Origin: Campylobacter showae
GTDB taxonomy: Bacteria; Campylobacterota; Campylobacteria; Campylobacterales; Campylobacteraceae
DNA: 64,000 nucleotides
NCBI RefSeq assembly: GCF_900699785.1
Contig: NZ_LR535679.1
Coordinates: 1,674,001-1,738,000, forward strand
Reading direction: 5' to 3'
Part shown: in pieces, positions 62,721-64,000 of the stretch
Numbering within the stretch: the first letter of the stretch is position 1
How the letters are laid out: the number at the start of each line of letters is the position of its first letter
The notes under the pieces: model-generated
Databases searched by the model: none
What the model saw: only the letters and a program-made list of their open reading frames with translations
What the model was told of the DNA's origin: nothing
Position numbers and translations under genes: made by a program

Positions 62721-63431
62721 ATGCGAAATTTACGCTACGTAGGTGATTTTTCGGACTTTAATCAGGTTTTTTCGGCGACGCTGGGCAAGATGGCGACCGT
62801 GCAAAATAGATTTGCGGATATCGTCGGCAACCTCGACTGGAACGTGGATTTTGATCGCTGCGAGATAGCTTTCGGCGATCAAATTTACAAGATACAGTTT
62901 ATCGGCAGCGAGTCAAACGTGAGCGACACGTGGCTGTGGGGACACGCGAACGTAAATAACTTTGGCGAGGAGGCGACGCGGTTTTCTGCGGAGGTGTTGC
63001 GCGCGGGGCTAGAGTGGGGTTTGCAAGCTTTTAGCGAACCGAGCTTTGAGCTGGATGAAACCTTTAACGGGCACACGCTATGTATCGCCGCATGCGGAGT
63101 CGCTGACGAAAATTTATGCTACTACGGCTGCAGACACGATAAGGGCTGTGCGTTTGTGGCTATAACCGATGCGCCAGCTTCGCTTTTTGAGCCTCTTAGC
63201 ACGCACGAGTTTGTCAAAACAGCAAGTAGCTGCATACAAAATCACGACGTAGATCATAAAATTTTCATCAAAAGCTTTTTGGAATTTAACGGAGTCAAAT
63301 TTGATGAAAACGTCGAAAAGGGCGGACTTTTTAAGAAAGGCAAAGACGAAATCGTAGCTAAATTTGACAAAGAGCTTTTGATTAAATTTGACGACAAGGG
63401 TAGGATTTCGGGATTTAAATACGAATTTTAA
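62721..63431 (+). CDS. Hypothetical cytoplasmic protein
   Basis: A 236-residue protein. I chose ATG 62721 because AAAGGAGCAAAA precedes it; a longer frame extends 19 residues into promoter-like DNA. It has a Cys-rich central stretch (LCIAACGVADENLCYYGCRHDKGCAF) and FDKELLIKFDDKGRISG at the end. No signal peptide. Not recognised; possibly of the DUF6882 kind, which also carries a YYGCR-like feature, but this is a guess. Confidence 0.6.
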   Translation: MRNLRYVGDFSDFNQVFSATLGKMATVQNRFADIVGNLDWNVDFDRCEIAFGDQIYKIQFIGSESNVSDTWLWGHANVNNFGEEATRFSAEVLRAGLEWGLQAFSEPSFELDETFNGHTLCIAACGVADENLCYYGCRHDKGCAFVAITDAPASLFEPLSTHEFVKTASSCIQNHDVDHKIFIKSFLEFNGVKFDENVEKGGLFKKGKDEIVAKFDKELLIKFDDKGRISGFKYEF

Positions 63432-63480
63432 TTTGTGTAGTTTGAGCGAGGCGATGAGCTAAAAACCCACCGCCTTAAAT

Positions 63481-64000
63481 TTACGAATGGAAGTGAAACT
63501 CGTCCGGATGATCGAGCGCGTAGCGGAATTTCTCCATATCTACTTTTTTATCCCAGATCGAGATGATTAGGCAGCCTACGGCGTTGCCGCAGAGGTTTCC
63601 GACCGCGCGCATCTCGGACATAAATTTATCCACGCCAAGCAGCACCGCAACCGTAACGACCGGGATACCTGCACTAGGAAGCGCGGCAAGCGTACCGGCA
63701 AGTATGATAAATCCGGAGCCCGTGACGCCGACCGCACCCTTGCTTGTTACCATCAAGATGATAAGAATTTGTATCAAATGCTCGACCGTTAGTGGGATAC
63801 CGAAGGCTTGAGCGAGGAAAATAACGCTAAGCGATAGGTAGATGTTCGTGCAGTCGAGGTTAAACGAATATCCAGTCGGTATGATGAGTCCGACCGCGCC
63901 CCTGTGGATACCTGCGGCTTCTAGCTTTTGCATGAGCGGAGCTAGCGCGGTCTCCGAGGAGCTCGTCGCAAACACGATCAGGACTTCTTTTGCGATGAAG
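63481..64000 (-). CDS. dctA: Dicarboxylate/cation symporter DctA-like, 5' part outside window
   Basis: The C-terminal 173 residues of a DAACS-family symporter: FATSSSETALAPLM is the serine-rich signature, followed by GYSFNLDCTNIYLSLSVIFLAQAFG, and SKGAVGVTGSGFIILAGTLAALP. The start lies beyond the right edge. It takes up C4-dicarboxylates or glutamate/aspartate with sodium or protons. The stop is at 63481-63483. Confidence 0.85.
   Translation of the reverse strand, partial: FIAKEVLIVFATSSSETALAPLMQKLEAAGIHRGAVGLIIPTGYSFNLDCTNIYLSLSVIFLAQAFGIPLTVEHLIQILIILMVTSKGAVGVTGSGFIILAGTLAALPSAGIPVVTVAVLLGVDKFMSEMRAVGNLCGNAVGCLIISIWDKKVDMEKFRYALDHPDEFHFHS

Noticed and set aside
1..64000. CRISPR arrays, IS elements, integrases, prophage genes
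   Set aside because: No evenly spaced direct repeats, transposase, integrase or phage proteins are seen in the window.

Overview
The window looks like chromosome of a Campylobacter from the higher-GC oral group (C. rectus, C. showae or C. curvus type). The evidence is protein content and gene order. pheS-pheT-aroA-ispH-rpsA-(anchored protein)-serA, pycB-pckA, and flgS next to a nuclease-fold protein and a class V aminotransferase are all arrangements I recall from C. jejuni. The DNA is moderately GC-rich within genes, and the palindrome AAATTT is extremely frequent, especially between genes. There is no phage, IS element, integrase, CRISPR array or rRNA. One tRNA, elongator Met, is present.

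Layout. 1-544: start of an unrecognised minus-strand gene cut by the window edge. 654-4070: pycB-pckA (pyruvate/oxaloacetate/PEP metabolism). 4088-10326: an accessory block between pckA and argH, with a CAP-domain lipoprotein, a divergent AraC-regulator/hydrolase-alcohol dehydrogenase-cyclophilin-fold unit, and a cupin. 10435-23310: housekeeping (argH, HIT protein, pheST-aroA-ispH-rpsA-serA, a small lipoprotein, efp, a DUF4304 protein). 23326-24833: a SelW-like selenoprotein read through an in-frame TGA, divergent from a DJ-1 family gene, then an RRM protein. 24905-31226: a GluQ-type synthetase, a membrane protein and dnaE.

31636-34677 is an operon-like group that joins a small protein resembling the [FeFe]-hydrogenase H-cluster domain to a NitT/TauT-type ABC importer. 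34800-38676 holds a Sel1-repeat protein, a flavin reductase, two Rossmann oxidoreductases and a nicotinamidase-like hydrolase. 38812-44354 holds the flagellar kinase flgS, its nuclease-fold neighbour, an aminotransferase and three exported or membrane proteins. 44613-50586 (minus) holds a flavodoxin-fold reductase, thiE-thiD and an amino-acid ABC importer operon with two binding proteins. 50725-58623 holds putP, a DUF2130 protein, accessory proteins, tRNA-Met, pncB and pepE. 58890-64000 holds dcuC, a frameshifted Sel1-repeat gene, pepT, an unknown protein and the C-terminal part of dctA.

Together the metabolic genes fit an asaccharolytic organism that lives on amino and organic acids: PutP, the amino-acid importer, PepT and PepE, DcuC and DctA for C4-dicarboxylates, and PycB and PckA linking oxaloacetate, pyruvate and PEP. 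The less ordinary items are the hidden selenoprotein, the hydrogenase-like protein fused by context to an ABC importer, a tandem duplication of the OB-fold region in DnaE, a possible ATC start on the gene before flgS, the AAATTT enrichment (a form of the RAATTY motif linked to DNA uptake in C. jejuni), and a few structured intergenic regions.
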